In this document: piece after piece, positions 1 through 13,510 of the stretch | How positions within the stretch are numbered: position 1 is the stretch's first letter | How the letters are laid out: each line of letters starts with the position of its first letter | Source: Tubiluchus corallicola | Taxonomy: Eukaryota; Priapulida; Priapulimorpha; Priapulimorphida; Tubiluchidae | NCBI GenBank assembly: GCA_030141605.1 | Contig: JAQGDQ010000024.1 | Span: forward strand, 141,501 to 205,500 | DNA length: 64,000 nucleotides | Direction of reading: 5' to 3' | Notes under the pieces: generated by a model | The model's database searches: none | What the model was told of the DNA's origin: nothing | The model's input: the letters and a program-made list of their open reading frames with translations, nothing else | Translations under genes and position numbers: made by a program

Positions 1-673
1 CAATGCATGAAAAAATATAATCAAACCTGCAAATTCTTCAACACCACTGCACACATCAATGTACAGAACATCAAATAATAGATGGCAACACTAATAATAT
101 TCGGTAACTGTTGCATTTGAGACTTTTGTTCTAAGAGATCGAAATTTGCCTGTGCTTGGTGGCATTGGTAAAGATAAAGGTCCCAAAAATTCATTATTAC
201 AGGAATTTCTCTAAAAAAATCACCAATCATTAGTAGGACACTACAGGACTACTTGCACAAATGTGTACCAGGACCATGGCCAGGCCCGACAATAAAGCGC
301 TGTAAAAATTAGTTGTGTCAGTAAAAGCTATCTCCAGATTTAAGCCTACATATGTATTGTTTACAGCAATTAGATAAATAAATTCGTACAATGAATTTGA
401 GCACAATAGTGAAAATACAAGGGTGCCAAGGGATTAGAAAGTACAATTCGTATAATAACCAGACCCATAATAACTGCAAAAATCCCAAAATTTTTGTCAT
501 AATACTTCTTCAAGTTGCAAACTTGCAACACATAAATGAAAAACAAATATCTATTGCACAAATAACTCAACATTATGTACACAGGCTGATTCCTCAAATT
601 TTCTGTCTACTGATTGCAATAAACTTCTGTCTGGCTTAATACTTGACTAACCATCCAAATGCACAATATATAC
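1..673. other. Presumed intron of the TRMT9B-like gene, no exon recognised
   Basis: Exon 3 of the minus-strand methyltransferase ends at a good donor at 673-672, so this stretch should be the next intron. I looked for the family's C-terminal segment on the minus strand and did not find it. A short open stretch near 29-46 is flanked by AG and GT, but it encodes only a few residues with no family match and is not called. Confidence 0.5.
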
Positions 674-3600
674 CTGCTTTGCGTGCTACACTTTGGTGGC
701 TTTCCCGACTCTGTTCAACTCCAGATTGACCATCAGGAGCAGTTATTATAGTCTTGATAGCTGGCTGAGCCTTGCTAGGTGATTCTGGGCATGACTCTTG
801 CAATATATGATATGGAACCAACACATCTTGTCCACCAAACTTAAAAACAGAAAAAATTCATATCTATTAGAGTCATTTAAACATAAATTCTAATACGAGT
901 ATCAAATTACAAATGTTTAATTAACACTTAAGGAAGTTGATTTTTTTAAATAAATAGAAATTCTCCCATGCACCTGTGTTTCATTGATGCCCCAAAAAAT
1001 CTGATGGTATCAACTTTTATACATATTTTTTCTGAATGTTCATTATAACATTGAGCTGCCTAATATCAGTCTGAAAATCTTTATACACATTTACTGTAAC
1101 AAGTCAATGCACATTTCCTGGAGCAACTATATGTCTGCAAATTTTTCTGTCCATGATCTGCGTCGTCTGTCTGGGTGGGATGTTCTCCTTAAACCACGCC
1201 TTGAAACATACGATAACATTACACCAATATGAGATGCGTCAGGTAGTCTGACGTACATTGCATCTCCAAACTGCATATGCAACTTGTGGATTTCACAACT
1301 CTCTCAGAAAACTTAGCAAAATGTGTATTTGTAATATTTCATCCACATACATATTTTTTTAATTTGTTAATTAATTTTATTTACTAACTCTCTTTTCTCA
1401 ATTACTGTGGTGCAACTAACTTTAAGGATTCTTTTATGTCTGTAATGAAAAAACTGAATCGATAAAAGTTGTTCAGTTGCTTCAACATGTTTTAAAAGTT
1501 TTGTTCTGTTTTACTTTTTTCAGCAACAGCCAGTGGCGTGCTCATGTATAAGCACTGAGGAACTGCAGCACCCCCTATTTTCAATTGATGTGATCGAGAA
1601 CATTCAATATAATGAGCCTTGTTTCTTTAATCCTTTCTTTATACTTGTACATTATACAATCCTAAGCTTAATGTCGGTAGCCATTCCCTAGTTCATGAAA
1701 AAATTACAAAAATTCTTATATGTAACTGTGCACTTTAGGTAGAGACAGCACTGTCGCTCATGCAGTGCCGACCCTACTGTGCAAGTGTAAGGTAGTGTTT
1801 CTTTCTAACTAAATTTCCTTTTTATATGTTCATTTCGTTTTACACAATATTAAAACAATGGCTAAAAATTTTCTGAAACAGCATCCCTCTAATTTTGACT
1901 ATATAAGCCACCACTGGAAACAACTAAGTGGGTTTTGTTTTTTCCAGTGGAAAGAGTAAAACCAAATTGTGTAGGATGGATAATAATGTTAGCATTATTA
2001 TGTTTCTGATGTGAATACAATTCCACAAGGATTATAAAGCTTAGCATTGGTAAATAGATATTTATTGTTTAAGAAAATAATAAATGCAAAGTTAAGTCTG
2101 CTAACAATAAGAAGCACTCTTACTCATTCATTAAGAACTCAGTGGTAATAGAAAAGAAAATTAAATTATTCCCTCTAAAATGTAGAAGATAAGGCGACTA
2201 CAACTTTTAGAGTTTTTGAAATTTGTTTAGCACAAGGAATTCAAGTTAAGAAAGTAATGAATTTAATGTAATGACCTTGTTAGCCTTACTGAACTTAATC
2301 AATGCTCACTGTTTACTTTTCTTTGGTCTAAAAAGTCATAAAACCTGTTAATTTGTCTAAAATAGTGTACAAACTACAAACAAAGTACGTCACTGCATGT
2401 ATGTAAGATACTGACAACTACCAAACAGAATAAAAAGTTACACTGATACTGTGAGACAAGACGAACTGTAATCAAAGGTTGAGTGGTTAAAAAAGATTAG
2501 GCATGTTGTTATATTCATATGTAATTAGGCTATTAGGGAGATTCAAACTGATTACACAGGTTCTAAAAGATTCAAGAAATTAAGATTGACACTATCTTCC
2601 AGTAATATGAAGACAAACTTCATAAGTGGGCAGGTTGCAAGTTAACACCCCCAAAGAATTCCACTGAAAGAAATGGCAACAGGGAATCCTTTACTTAACG
2701 CTCGTCTACTTCTATAATGGTTCTACAATTCTAGTAACTGGATATGGTAATTAACGTCACAGAACTTTTAGAATGGAAATCCACCTCTATTCGGTTGCCA
2801 GTAGATCCATAAAACAATCAATGCACGGTTTTGCAGCACGGCTAACATGCAGCTACGATTCTATGACATTTTGGTTGCATACTAAACTAGTCACAGTTAC
2901 TGCACATTAGAAAAGAAACCACTATGCGAAGCCCAGCCTGCTGATATTGACAGGCTGCATTGTACTCAGCTGCTGTTCCCTCGTTGGTAAAATATTCATA
3001 AGGCAAGCTAGCTTTCCTGGATGCCCACATTTGACTATTGGATTCTGTACTTATCTATATTTGGCATCACGCAGGCCTCTCTAGTAATTATGGTACCAGA
3101 ATCACCTCAAATACAATGTCTATTCTTCTTTGAGCTTCAAACCAAAAAAGCATATACACTTATTCACTACCACAGACCAACTAAAATATTAAAAGTAGAG
3201 AAACTCAGAGGAGAGGGAAATAGAAAGAGATAGAGAAGAAATGAAAGGAAGAAGTGAGAGAGAAACAGGAGCGAGGAAGAGAGAGAACAAAGAAGAAACT
3301 GCTATATGGGAATTTTGGAAAACTACCGTTCAAAGTCGGAATTTTTAATGAAAACAATGGCCAGAAAGGCACCATACAAGTGCTTCAATAGCATTAATAA
3401 ATACTTTTCAGCAAACCTGGCAATGATGGCATTCAGCTAAGTTATTAGAATCATATCAAAATTTCACATACGCAAAATTTGTTGAAACCATGTCATAGCA
3501 AAAAAAAAATTACATGTATATATACATACTATACATTCAGTTTTTTTGCTAAAACATGCCTTGGTTTCAACTAATTTTTATATATGTGGTAATTTTGACA

Positions 3601-6600
3601 CTTTTTAATACATATAAATATTACATCATATAGCTTTACATTAACTGAAGCGTGATAATAGAACCACACTAGCCACTACATATATTGTATATACTGTTAG
3701 GTAACCTCTAAAGTTATGAGTCCCAATTCTCAAGCAGTATCTCAGGCAAACATCCACTAAGCCTCATGTCCATCAAGCGCTAGGGCTCATATTAGTAACA
3801 AACAAAAAACAATAGGTCCTGCGTCATCTGTTCAACAATAAAATTAATGCTTTCAAATTCCACACCTTTCTCAAGCTCGTGCAGCTACCTCAGGGCAATT
3901 AATAACATAATAGCGTTTTGTATGAGGCAAGCTCGGATGCTGCAATATCGTAAATGTCAGTATGACGTCAATAGGAGCTGGGCTCAAGTGCTGCGGGTTA
4001 TTAATAATTTCTACTATGTACAACTGCTGCGTCATACTTGCCCATAATATCCGCTTAATCTGTTTTGCAAGCTATTCTTGGATAATGATTACGACACTTG
4101 GATGAGAATGCACATTATGGCAGTTTGCTAGAAACTAGGAGGAGATTTTATTGGTTTAATAAAAATGTGACAGGGGGGATTTAAAACAATATCCAGAGCA
4201 GCATTGGATCTTAAAGAATAAACACTTGGCTGCATATAAATGTCTAGCACAAACAGACAGAAGGTTTGCATTTGCATTTCTAAATTCAAAGTTTTATGAT
4301 GGTGGAGATAGTAATGACGACAATAATGTAGCTAGTTTAAGTAAAGTGAATGACCGCATGGTTGTAATATATGCTCAACAACATAAGATACATAACATCA
4401 AAGGCTGTCAGTAGATGGATGGGTGACCACCCACTTTGATACTCATTTTGGGCAGTTTTATTCACCATACTGATTGTGGCTGTAGAAAGGATGCATCCAT
4501 AATCCATATATCAGTACATGAGTAAAACATTGTAGCTGGTTCCACATGTGTAAGACTCATCTCAAGGAATTGGTTATATACATAATGACCTAGGTTCTGC
4601 CACAGCCACATCACAACCAACCAATATTAAGAAAGCTAGATTCCAGATTGCAGTATATTAAGCTGTATCAATTTCAACAACAAAAATATGTAAAGGAAGT
4701 GATGGAAAATAAGGACAAACATGAAATTTTAAGAAAGACATTAGAACAATGTTGTGCAGCCAAGACTCGTATGAGGCATTACCTGGATAACATTTTATCT
4801 CTAGCTGATTACAGTTGAGCTGTTTACAGTGCACCTGCACATCAGAAAAAATCACTTGGTGCTTACAAAATAATGAATCTGTTGCTTACATCTCATCTAT
4901 TGTACTCAAAAAACATTTCTGGTATATCAGACGAAGACAAGATTCGCTTTACTCAGTGCAGGTTATCTGTTCACAGACTTCTTGTAGAAACTTGAAGTTG
5001 AAGGCAGATCTTAAAACACGCACGATTATGTGACTGTGTACTGGGCATTAATGCTGCTGTACAAGACGAAGAACACGTGCTGTGTCATTGTAAAACTGTT
5101 TTTGTCTGAAACAAGACCATTTTTAACAATATTAAAAGGACTCTTTATCTTCACTCACTAGGAAGGTTTACATTTGCATTTCTAAATTCAAAATTTTATG
5201 AAGGTGTAGATGGTAACGATGACAATAAGGTAGAGTTTTATTTAAGCAAAGTGAATAGCTGCAAGGTTGCGGCATATGCTCAACGATCGAAAGTAAATAA
5301 CATCAAAGGTTGTCAGCAAATGGATGGACACCAAGCTAGTAGCCATTAACTTTGTGTCTGGTTGTTTCAAGTTGTTTTAATTGTTAACTGATCAATTGAA
5401 TACTGTTTTTTTGGACTAATTTTCTCTTTGTTAAGTTTTTTCCCTGTATAATTGTAAAAATCTAATCTGTAAATCTAATCTATAAAAATAAAATGATAGC
5501 AACAAGAACAATAAAGATGACAATGAAGATAATGATGATGAAGATGGAGATGATAGTGATAGTGACAATGACCATAATAATGCTGATAACAATAAACAAA
5601 CTGATAGGGTTCACAATGAAGGTCTGAGAAAGCAGAACATGGAAATACGCATTAAAACTGGCAAAATGAAAAAGTAGGCTTCAGAAGCTCACCCAAGAGT
5701 CAGATAAGTGAAATGCTCACAACAAAGGGCATTGTAGTTTTAGTGTGGAGCTTAGAAGCTGATCCTGTCCCAAAACCAAAAAAGTAACTAGTAAAACTGA
5801 ATGTACATGGTCTATGTGAGATGAATAATACGTACAAAAACAGGGCTAGAAAAAATATACCGAATTCAGTTTTTTGAGCATGTTGAACTGGGTACTTCTT
5901 TCCAACTATTTGAGTTACTAATTTAATTTTGTATTTAGCACTTGTGTCTCTATTGCAGTACAGGTATATCAAAAAATCTGTGCTTAATTTAAGTAAGCAA
6001 GTAAGGCCACCGTCCAAGTAAACAATGTTTTGTGGCCGGTTTGTTAGTTGTTGCAGTTATTTGTAGCAAAGAGCACATATTAAGTCACCTTACCTTTCGA
6101 TGTTTTTGTTCCAAAGACCAGACGTAAATCAAAGCTCTTCCTCCAACTGCCAGCACTCTAGCTATCTCTCTAAGAGCCTCAACACGACGCTTTCTCGAAG
6201 AGAAATGGTGTATGACAGACACCGACAGAACTGCATCAAAGCATCCATCTCGGAATGGCAGAGACAAGTTATCACCAAGTGCCACTTGATGGCCACGACC
6301 ACGGGCAATGACGGTCATGTTAACACAACGATCACATCCTACAGAGTACGAGTTGGGGCTCACCTTCAAATATTTGCCGTCACCGCAACCTAAAACCGCA
6401 CAGACAAAATGAAATATTGTAATTTCCCTGGAAGTTGACTAAAAACAGAATTAGTACTTGAAAAAAGTCTGCTGATTTCTTACCCGCTCAATTTGACCGC
6501 ACATCAGTCAGGTGCTAAATAAAAGAACACAGGAAGTGCTTTTACTGACGAATCTTAAAAGTATGAAAACCCGGGAGACAAAATTAACTTAAGTTATTTA

Positions 6601-7681
6601 TTTTTGCTATTTTTGGAGAATTTTTATTTAGATTGATTTGCCTTGGTTAACACAACTTCACGTCTTCATATTTGTCGTAAAAGCAAGAAGCCCCAAGGAG
6701 CAGCCCTACTTAGTGTTATAAAGAGGTTAACAGAAACCATTTTCTGATGGAAATCAACCACTGTGAGCCTTTCAAAGCATTTAGCAGCCTTACAAGATGC
6801 CGTAATAGGACCACTGACTATTGCCAGTTCACTTCTGGTGTTGCAAATGGCAATTTAATGTATTGTTTACAGCACATCGTAGTGTTATCCACGCTTTATT
6901 ACTACCCATTACCTGCACATATAAATGCCGCGAGGCGTTAACGTCTGTTCTGTTAATGTTAGAGCTCGGGAGCTCATAAATACACAATAATTTAAGTTAG
7001 GATGTGGAAAGTATAACAGCAAAGTAGAAACCTATCAGAGATAAATTTATAAATGGATATACATCACACATGCAAGAACAGTATTTTTGAAATGCTGTTT
7101 ATACACACAATCGCTCAAAAGAATGATGTCAAGCAGTTCTTAGTGTAGCAGCTTATTTGTTCTTATTATTGTTCTTCTTTCTCTTCTTTTAGCATTTAAT
7201 TTATCTTGTTTGTTTAAATTTTTCACAGTTAGCTTAGACCATAGGCCTAAGTATTTGTATGTGTTTCATTTAAAGTTCTAAACTGTGGTCTTTAGATAGT
7301 CATTACAAGTCTAAGAACTACGTATTAGTAAATTAGTAGGTGTACTAAAAATATTTCATAAAGTTAATTTATATAACTTCAATATCAGGCTACAAACCTT
7401 GTTAGTTATAATTTTATTTAATAAACACTAACACTTGTTCAAACAGTTTTTAAGTCTTTCATAATAAAAGTGTCTCTAGTTTCTACAAAAATAACAGTAA
7501 TACTATACTGACCGATGTCAGCCACCAGAGACCCGGGTTCTTGATCTTCAAGAAACTGTCGAATTTTGGGCCACGTCCGATACTTTCTAACACTAATACG
7601 GCGAGCTATCCTTTCATATACATTATGCACATGAACTTTTTCCAGCAGCCTCATACGTTCATCACGGTTAGGCTCAGCCAT
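674..7681 (-). CDS. TRMT9B: TRMT9B-like tRNA methyltransferase, 5' part (3 exons, 3' end outside window)
   Basis: This is a SAM-dependent methyltransferase of the Trm9/ALKBH8 family, which acts on wobble uridines of tRNA. Coding exons are 7681-7513, 6389-6094 and 839-674, joining in phases 1 and 0 with GT-AG borders. The first in-frame ATG is at 7681; a TAA lies in frame upstream. Residues 14-25 hold the family's HVHNVYERIA-type motif. SAM motif I is DIGCGDGKY at about 55-63, split by intron 1. NLSLPFRDG is at about 97-105 and VIHHFS at 115-120, followed by ALIYVW. Exon 3 begins with GGQDVLVPYH, then a Ser/Gln-rich linker. I recall that the order EQK-x-R, QDVLVPW, long polar linker resembles TRMT9B more than ALKBH8, and no AlkB domain is seen. 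The C-terminal YYHVF/GNWC region is not in the window, so the end is missing at the left edge. Intron 2 is unusually long (5.25 kb). Sure of the family; orthology to TRMT9B is probable. Confidence 0.85.
3198..3298 (+). repeat. Polypurine (GA-rich) tract
   Basis: About 100 bases are almost entirely A and G on the plus strand, with irregular GAGA, GGAAG and AGAGAG units. It lies in intron 2 of the minus-strand TRMT9B-like gene, so the primary transcript carries a long pyrimidine run. It looks like a degenerate microsatellite. The remainder of this intron from 840 to about 4200 is AT-rich with nothing recognised. Confidence 0.7.
4250..4430 (+). mobile_element. LINE 3'-end fragment, copy A (decayed)
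   Basis: The stretch encodes a short open segment starting RRFAFAFLNSKFYDGG and ending near HNIKGCQ, then a stop. It matches the stretch at about 5163-5330 at both DNA and protein level (FAFLNSKFY, SKVN, YAQ, NIKGCQ and MDG shared). It is the last part of the coding region of the same element described at 4720-5345 and lies upstream of it in the same orientation, so two truncated copies sit in tandem. It is antisense to the host methyltransferase gene. Confidence 0.6.
4720..5345 (+). mobile_element. Decayed LINE-type retroelement, C-terminal coding end
   Basis: Read through two or three frame breaks and stops, this plus-strand stretch gives a protein end typical of non-LTR retrotransposon ORF2 downstream of the reverse transcriptase. 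It has an IRFTQCRLSVHRLLVE segment at about 4941-4989, then HARLCDC, then DEEHVLCHC at about 5068-5094. The C-x2-C...EDE-H-x3-H/C knuckle is familiar from LINE C-termini. It continues into FAFLNSKFY and NIKGCQ, shared with the fragment at 4250-4430. An in-frame TGA lies near 4816 and others near 4996. No reverse transcriptase core is present, so it is 5'-truncated and dead. The exact LINE clade is uncertain. Confidence 0.6.
5505..5602 (+). repeat. Degenerate GAT/GAC-rich tract
   Basis: Irregular GATGAT, GATAGTGAC and AATAATGAC units follow directly after the LINE relic. In one plus frame it would code an Asp/Asn-rich run followed by about 30 open codons to a stop at 5673-5675. There is no start or exon support, so it is called only as low-complexity DNA. 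Confidence 0.5.
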
Positions 7682-8692
7682 ACTTGTCAACACAGTCCAA
7701 CAGATCACATTTTATGTCACTGAACTGCACATTCACAAAGGAAAGCAATGCTGCCACAGCCGTCTATGAGAATCATACCGTAATCCACAGCCCTCCATTA
7801 CCTGAAAAAAACAATTTAGACGTCCAAATTAATCTACACTGATGCTGACCAATTAGGCATCTTAACTGCGCAGCTCTGGTAACATCCGGTAACATCTATT
7901 TAATTGCACTTTCAACATGGAGATGTCAACAAACTTAAAACTTTTCAACTTTTCCTGATTTATTACAGTGTGTTATTATAAGAGCACAAAAGTGTCTGAA
8001 AAATGAAACTGTGACCTCGGTTTATAAATACTAAGCTACATGTCACCTACGGCAGTGCAGCACCAGCCTCTCCACCACTTAACTAGATGGCAAGCTGAAG
8101 GCATAAAACATCAAGCTGCACAAGAAATTTCACGGCTTAGTTCCATACTCTGTAAAGCCAGCATAGGAATCAATCAATAAAAGTGAAACTACATGAAGAT
8201 TCTGAGCAGTAAGTATATTGATGGATCACGGTTTCCTCGTGGTGTAGAACGCATAGCGCGCACATTTGTTGGCTGAATGAATGGCCAGCCTGCTTGATTA
8301 CAAGAAAACCAATAGTAATGGAGAAAAATGTTTTCAGGGTTGCATACATGTACAGGCATTTTCAGGCACATAAGCTTTTATACAATTCAATGCTATTGAT
8401 TGATAACATACTACAAACAGTTTCAATACAAGAAGCTGGTATGTGCCACAAATTAATGTATTCATGTACACATAAAATTTTTTACTAATCTGGTCAATTT
8501 GGCCTATTTTATGTCTGTTACTCTGTTCAAATGACCTTTGTCTGCTGTGACCTTCAAATTCTTGTTGGATTTGAACCAAGTGACACAACTGAACTCATCT
8601 CCTTGTCCCGAAGTTCGAAAAAATTATTCCACAATTTGGACAATGGAGATACGTAAGATGCAAGTGCCGCTGCCTTATCTGCCAGAAAGTGA

Positions 8693-8734
8693 CAGCACAC
8701 ACGCACGCATGCACGCACACGCACACACATGCAT
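8693..8734 (+). repeat. CA-rich microsatellite
   Basis: The tract is an impure run of CACACG, CACGCA and CACACA units over about 40 bases, an ordinary simple repeat between genes. Confidence 0.75.
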
Positions 8735-9723
8735 TCATTACAAGCACTCAGTTAATTAAATAATATATTATATAAAACTGTCTATAAAAAACCAGCCAAT
8801 CATAAGAACAAAGTCTTAGAAACCAAAATCAATATCTCTAACAAAAACCGCCAATAGCGGTGGAGTGAATAAGTCTGGTAACTCAAGCTTCTCAAATGCT
8901 TTATTTCATTGATTGATTCTCTCACAGCCAAGAAGCCAGCAAACTGCTGAGCATTACTCACTAGTCACTACTGTTCATTTTCTTGCACACTGGCTTCAAT
9001 CGTCATGAATTCTAAACTCCATTCATAAATCCTGCAGGCTGGCGTGACACCAGACAGCACAGTGACGTCAGCAGAAGCCAGTTCACTTGCAGTTCGTCAA
9101 CCACAATAATTCTTCTGACCACGATTACCACAATGTCACTGACTCAAATTTATCAGCTGCAAAGTCAATGGCCTTCTTATGGTTTAAATGCTCCGGAGAC
9201 CACAAGTTTGTAAAAACAAAACTGGAAGAACCTATATGATAGGAACTATTTTGAGATGCACAAAATTATTATAAATAGGTCAAGATTTGTCAAAAATCAA
9301 TTACTTAAGGTATGTAAAAAGATCTAGACAAATATCTGCTGAAACAAACATATGCATTATGCATTGTGATGTGCTAGGCAATAAGGGCTAAAGGGCCAAA
9401 GGGCTAGAATATTTTTAATGGTTAACAGACATAAGTTTCCTTTTTTTCTTGAGAGAGGGAAGATGTGACAATTGGAGTTTGTTTGTATGGAAATCTGTTC
9501 AATAAGGGCTATCTAACGGGGCAACGAAAAGGACCAATACGGCAAAGAAACGTGTGATTTGGGCTATTATTGTTAAAATTATAAGACGTTACTTATAAAC
9601 ATGTTTATAATGGTGTAAACGTGCTTTCCTACTTAACACTTCAGTAACAACTTGTCAAGTTATCAGATAAGTCAGGTATAGAGAGAGACGGAGGGGGTAA
9701 TAAAGGGAGGCGAGAGAGGGACC

Positions 9724-9763
9724 TTATTTTTTATTTTATTTTATACTATTTTATTCTATTTTT
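9724..9763 (+). repeat. ATTTT-rich pentanucleotide repeat
   Basis: Roughly seven TATTT/ATTTT units run together with two interruptions, just after a short G-rich purine stretch. It is a simple repeat. Confidence 0.7.
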
Positions 9764-12599
9764 CTGGTTACAAAAGAAATACTGCAGAAAACTATGTTTG
9801 GTACTACCTTTTTATATTTATATCATTATTCAGTTTAACCAGAAAATTAGTGAAGGTATCAAGTATTTGACATTTTTACATTGCAAAAAAGGAAATGGAG
9901 AAATTGACACATCAGGGCAGAACTGCCAATATTAAAGTGTATTTGCTAGAGTAAAGTGAGACCGATATCACAAGAATAGAAAATAGAATAGTAACGCAAT
10001 TAGGTACAAGTTTAGTCTTAATTTGTTAATTTTTTGTTTCTTTTTGTTTCTAACAATCGTCTGGCAACATCCTTGAGACCGATCCTACTTCAAGTAGATG
10101 GTTGCTGTGCAACCAGAATGAAGCTCATTATCAAGGACAGTCCTCTATAATGAGAAAAAACTGACAGATATGTCTCAGTGATGCTCCAGTTTGTACACAT
10201 CCTTCTTCAACTTTCTCAGCAACCACTCATCCACTACCATACTTGGCATAGCTTAACTCTAGCACGCACCAAAACATATGTCAAGACCATTCAACTAGTC
10301 TTCTCCTCCCGAAAAAGATAATACAATGTGCAAAGTCGAAACAAGGGTATACTTTAGTGCTTTGGATTTTAAACCTTTGATGTTTAACAATCAACCAAAT
10401 AATAGCACCAATCAGCCTCCAATGTGAGAAGTTTAACAGATTTAACTTAACATACCACAGACTGTCAGGCTGTATTGTACAAAGTTCTTTTCTTCCTACA
10501 TTAGTTGGAATTGTATGAGCCAAGCAATGGCTTTTATTTGGGAAAAATATTGAATATGTGGTGGACTGCTTCTGTTCACTGTTTACAACCTTGAAGGTGC
10601 CCCAAAATTATGGGCCAAAATTCCCTACTGTCAAAACCTTTGTGTAATGTTTACAATATGAACAATATTTTCTTGAGATAGGCAGAAGAATTCAGTTTGA
10701 ACAGTTTCTACATTGTTCCACCTTCAAATAATAACAACTGTAACCTGTTGCTATTGTTTAAGATTGTTTCAAGGTTATTTTACAGAGGCAATACTGATGT
10801 GCTGTCTTCAAGCAAGATATGCAGTTTCGTGGCAATGCAAAAGGTCGCCTACATATTTGTGTTTGCTACTTAAGAAAACTGTGGCATACAGTAGTGAAAT
10901 AAATTTATGCTTTACAAAGACATAAGCCTTCCACCCTGCAACGTATGTATACATGAGATTTTGTTCTCTTTACCGAATGAGTTAAGAGATTTTCTCCTAG
11001 ACTGTGGTAACTATATATTACTCATAGACTTATAGATGGCATTGGTGAGATACAATGCATTTCTCAGTAATATAAGTCAAATATAGAAAATTGAAAATAC
11101 ATGCATACAATTTGCAGATTCCGAATCCGATCTAACAAACATAACTTGTGGCATGGGGTACCAGACGAATTTATCAACTCTAAAGCTTAAATTGACAAAT
11201 ATAGCTTGTGGAGTACCACAAAAGTCTATCTACTCAGTCTCTTAAGTCAAGCTTCAGTTTCTTTAGTTCATGTATCTGGCTGACAAAAATCTGAAAACTG
11301 TTGAGCAAACGTAAACATAGAAAAAACTGACACTCAAATGAAATCAAACCTTCTATGAATTAGCACAACGAACTTATACCTCTATAATATAGATGTTCTG
11401 GTCTACCTGGAAATTGTGAAAAACCCTTTCTGTGAATTCCACCACTGGTTTATTTGCTTGACAACAACCACAATGTCAGATTGCTAATCTATTCAATAAT
11501 AAGATTAATAATAAACTATATCAGTTTATGCTAAACACTGAACTTAAGTCAAAACTATATTCTCGAATCAGTGCTTTTTCTATTTTTGGTAAACTGCTCA
11601 AGTATTTTTACCCCCTTTGTATTAACAGAGGTAACTAAATATCTGGAAGCCATACATTAAACATCATTGCCGTGTCCCGAACTCAAGTTTCATTACTCTT
11701 ACTAGATTCAAGATGAAGTTTGCAGCCTATGAAAGTGAAGCAGGCAAACACTTCGTTAGCGAATTTATTTTGTTCTTCTTGTCCGTATTACGTCGCAACT
11801 TTTTTGGACTGTCAAGTGTAAGTTATGCATGTCATAAAATCTTACTAAGCATTAAACATTCAATCCTGGCCATACCTGATTAAATTAAATGATTCATCAC
11901 CTAGCTCACAAGTTATTAGGATAGAAAATAAAACTAAAACTGAATCTGAAGTTTAATATAAAAATAATGTATTACTTAAAAGTTATGGCTACAGTTGATA
12001 CTCTCAAACCTTTGAAGAAGCAGCAGTGAGCAAACAAATGTCGATAAAAATTGCTCGTTTGCAAGGCTAAGACAACCTTTTACTGAAGTCTAAATAGCTC
12101 TACATATACAGTCATAACCTACATTTCTATTATTGTCACCTCATTCACCGTTTACTCATTGAATGATGGTTACATTTCTGTGTGCAACAACTCGTTATAT
12201 CATTATCCTATCATTAATATGCATCTAGTTATTTTCAATTATCTATATTCGATTCACCGATGCCTTGCGCAGACAGCACAAACACATTCAGAAAGACGTT
12301 ATCGCTTGTAAGTGACATAACAAATATTTCTTTTTTATAATGCTATTTTTGGAGCTACAGCAAACAAAAAACAAATGATTATTAGTTCTAGGATAGTGAA
12401 ACTAATAAATAACACTGGACAAACATGATACAGAAAAGACAGAAAAAGGCGTAGCATGACCTGCTATTTATAAATAATAATATATTTTGTCGAATTTTTT
12501 TTAATTTGAGCAAATTCTCATCATACACTCATTAAGTCTACTACAGACATTAGGCAGACAGAATTGTAAAGGTAAACACAGCAGTTAATCTAACAAACA

Positions 12600-12840
12600 T
12601 TAGATTTCAAGGAGAGCTGACTTCGACAGTATAAGAAGAACAATAATTTATTTGTTTGCCTTCCAAATAAATACAAAAAAATATATAACAGTATTCAACA
12701 ATATTTATGGAAGGGCAGGATGGCAAAAGACCAAGATGGTCATCTAGTCTGCTATCCCTAAATGGTGAAACTACCATGGCAAGTGATACCATCTGCTATC
12801 TCTGCATGGCGAGTGAGCATTTTTATAGCAAGAAATAAAG
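12600..12840 (-). mobile_element. Possible LINE 3'-end relic
   Basis: The stretch resembles the non-coding 3' part of the LINE relic in the flippase gene near 41940-42100. Both have a GGATGGCA/GAGATGGAATGA stretch, a central (G)ACCA..(A/T)GGTCATC segment, and an AATAAA-containing end when read on the minus strand (here near 12640). The match was made by eye and is weak, with no coding part recognised. Confidence 0.35.
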
Positions 12841-13477
12841 AATGTAGGCTAGGAATTAATTAAAAATTAAATTGATGGCAAGCAAATGAAGAAAATACAA
12901 TATTATGCAAACAATGCAAAACAAAAGTGGCGAGTGAAATTAAATCAATATTCAATGAGCAAGAGCACATGGTAGCACCCAAATACACATAAACCAAATA
13001 GACAATTTAATCAAGCAAACCAGTGGAGCAAAGTAGTATGTACATGTAAATTCAGTTTGTTTTTAAATTTACTGAATAAGAGACAAAATTGTAAAAAAAA
13101 ATTAAGCAAATGGTTAGAATAACTGTTATTATGTTACATAATGTGTTAATTATAGGCGTACTTCTTATACATACTATTCAAGCATGTTTTTAAAAATTTA
13201 GAAAGATGTGATATTTATGAATAAGATGTTTAATAATGTAATTTTGTAGAAATTATGGCAAAAGCTAGATTAAATAATGCTGATGCATTGAAGAATTAGG
13301 ACAATACTTGCAAAAGAAACTTTTTAGTGTTAAGTATATGTTTAATTATTGGTAATAATAGAGATAAAGCAGACAACATAAACACAGTGAAGGATTAGAC
13401 TAATAACAGGGAGAGCGAACAAGAGAATAGAAAGCTAGTTAACAAGATTTTCCGGCACTATTTATTCACAAACGTGT

Positions 13478-13510
13478 GTGTATATATATATGCACTACTA
13501 TATACATACT
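13478..13510 (+). repeat. GT/AT microsatellite
   Basis: A short GTGTGT run passes into TATATATATA and further AT-rich sequence. It is a simple repeat. Confidence 0.6.

Noticed and set aside
29-46. Possible fourth exon of the methyltransferase gene
   Set aside because: It has AG and GT borders, but encodes only six residues with no resemblance to the family.
5700-6017. 105-codon minus-strand open frame
   Set aside because: It has no family similarity, is rich in Phe/Leu/Tyr as expected of AT-rich random DNA, and lies inside the methyltransferase intron without a matching splice phase.
8568-8578. Reverse-strand B-box-like GGATTTGAACC
   Set aside because: No A box at the correct distance and no tRNA-like folding; probably chance.
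10281-10523. 80-codon minus-strand frame
   Set aside because: It looks faintly like the tail of a transposon protein, but no specific motif was recognised.
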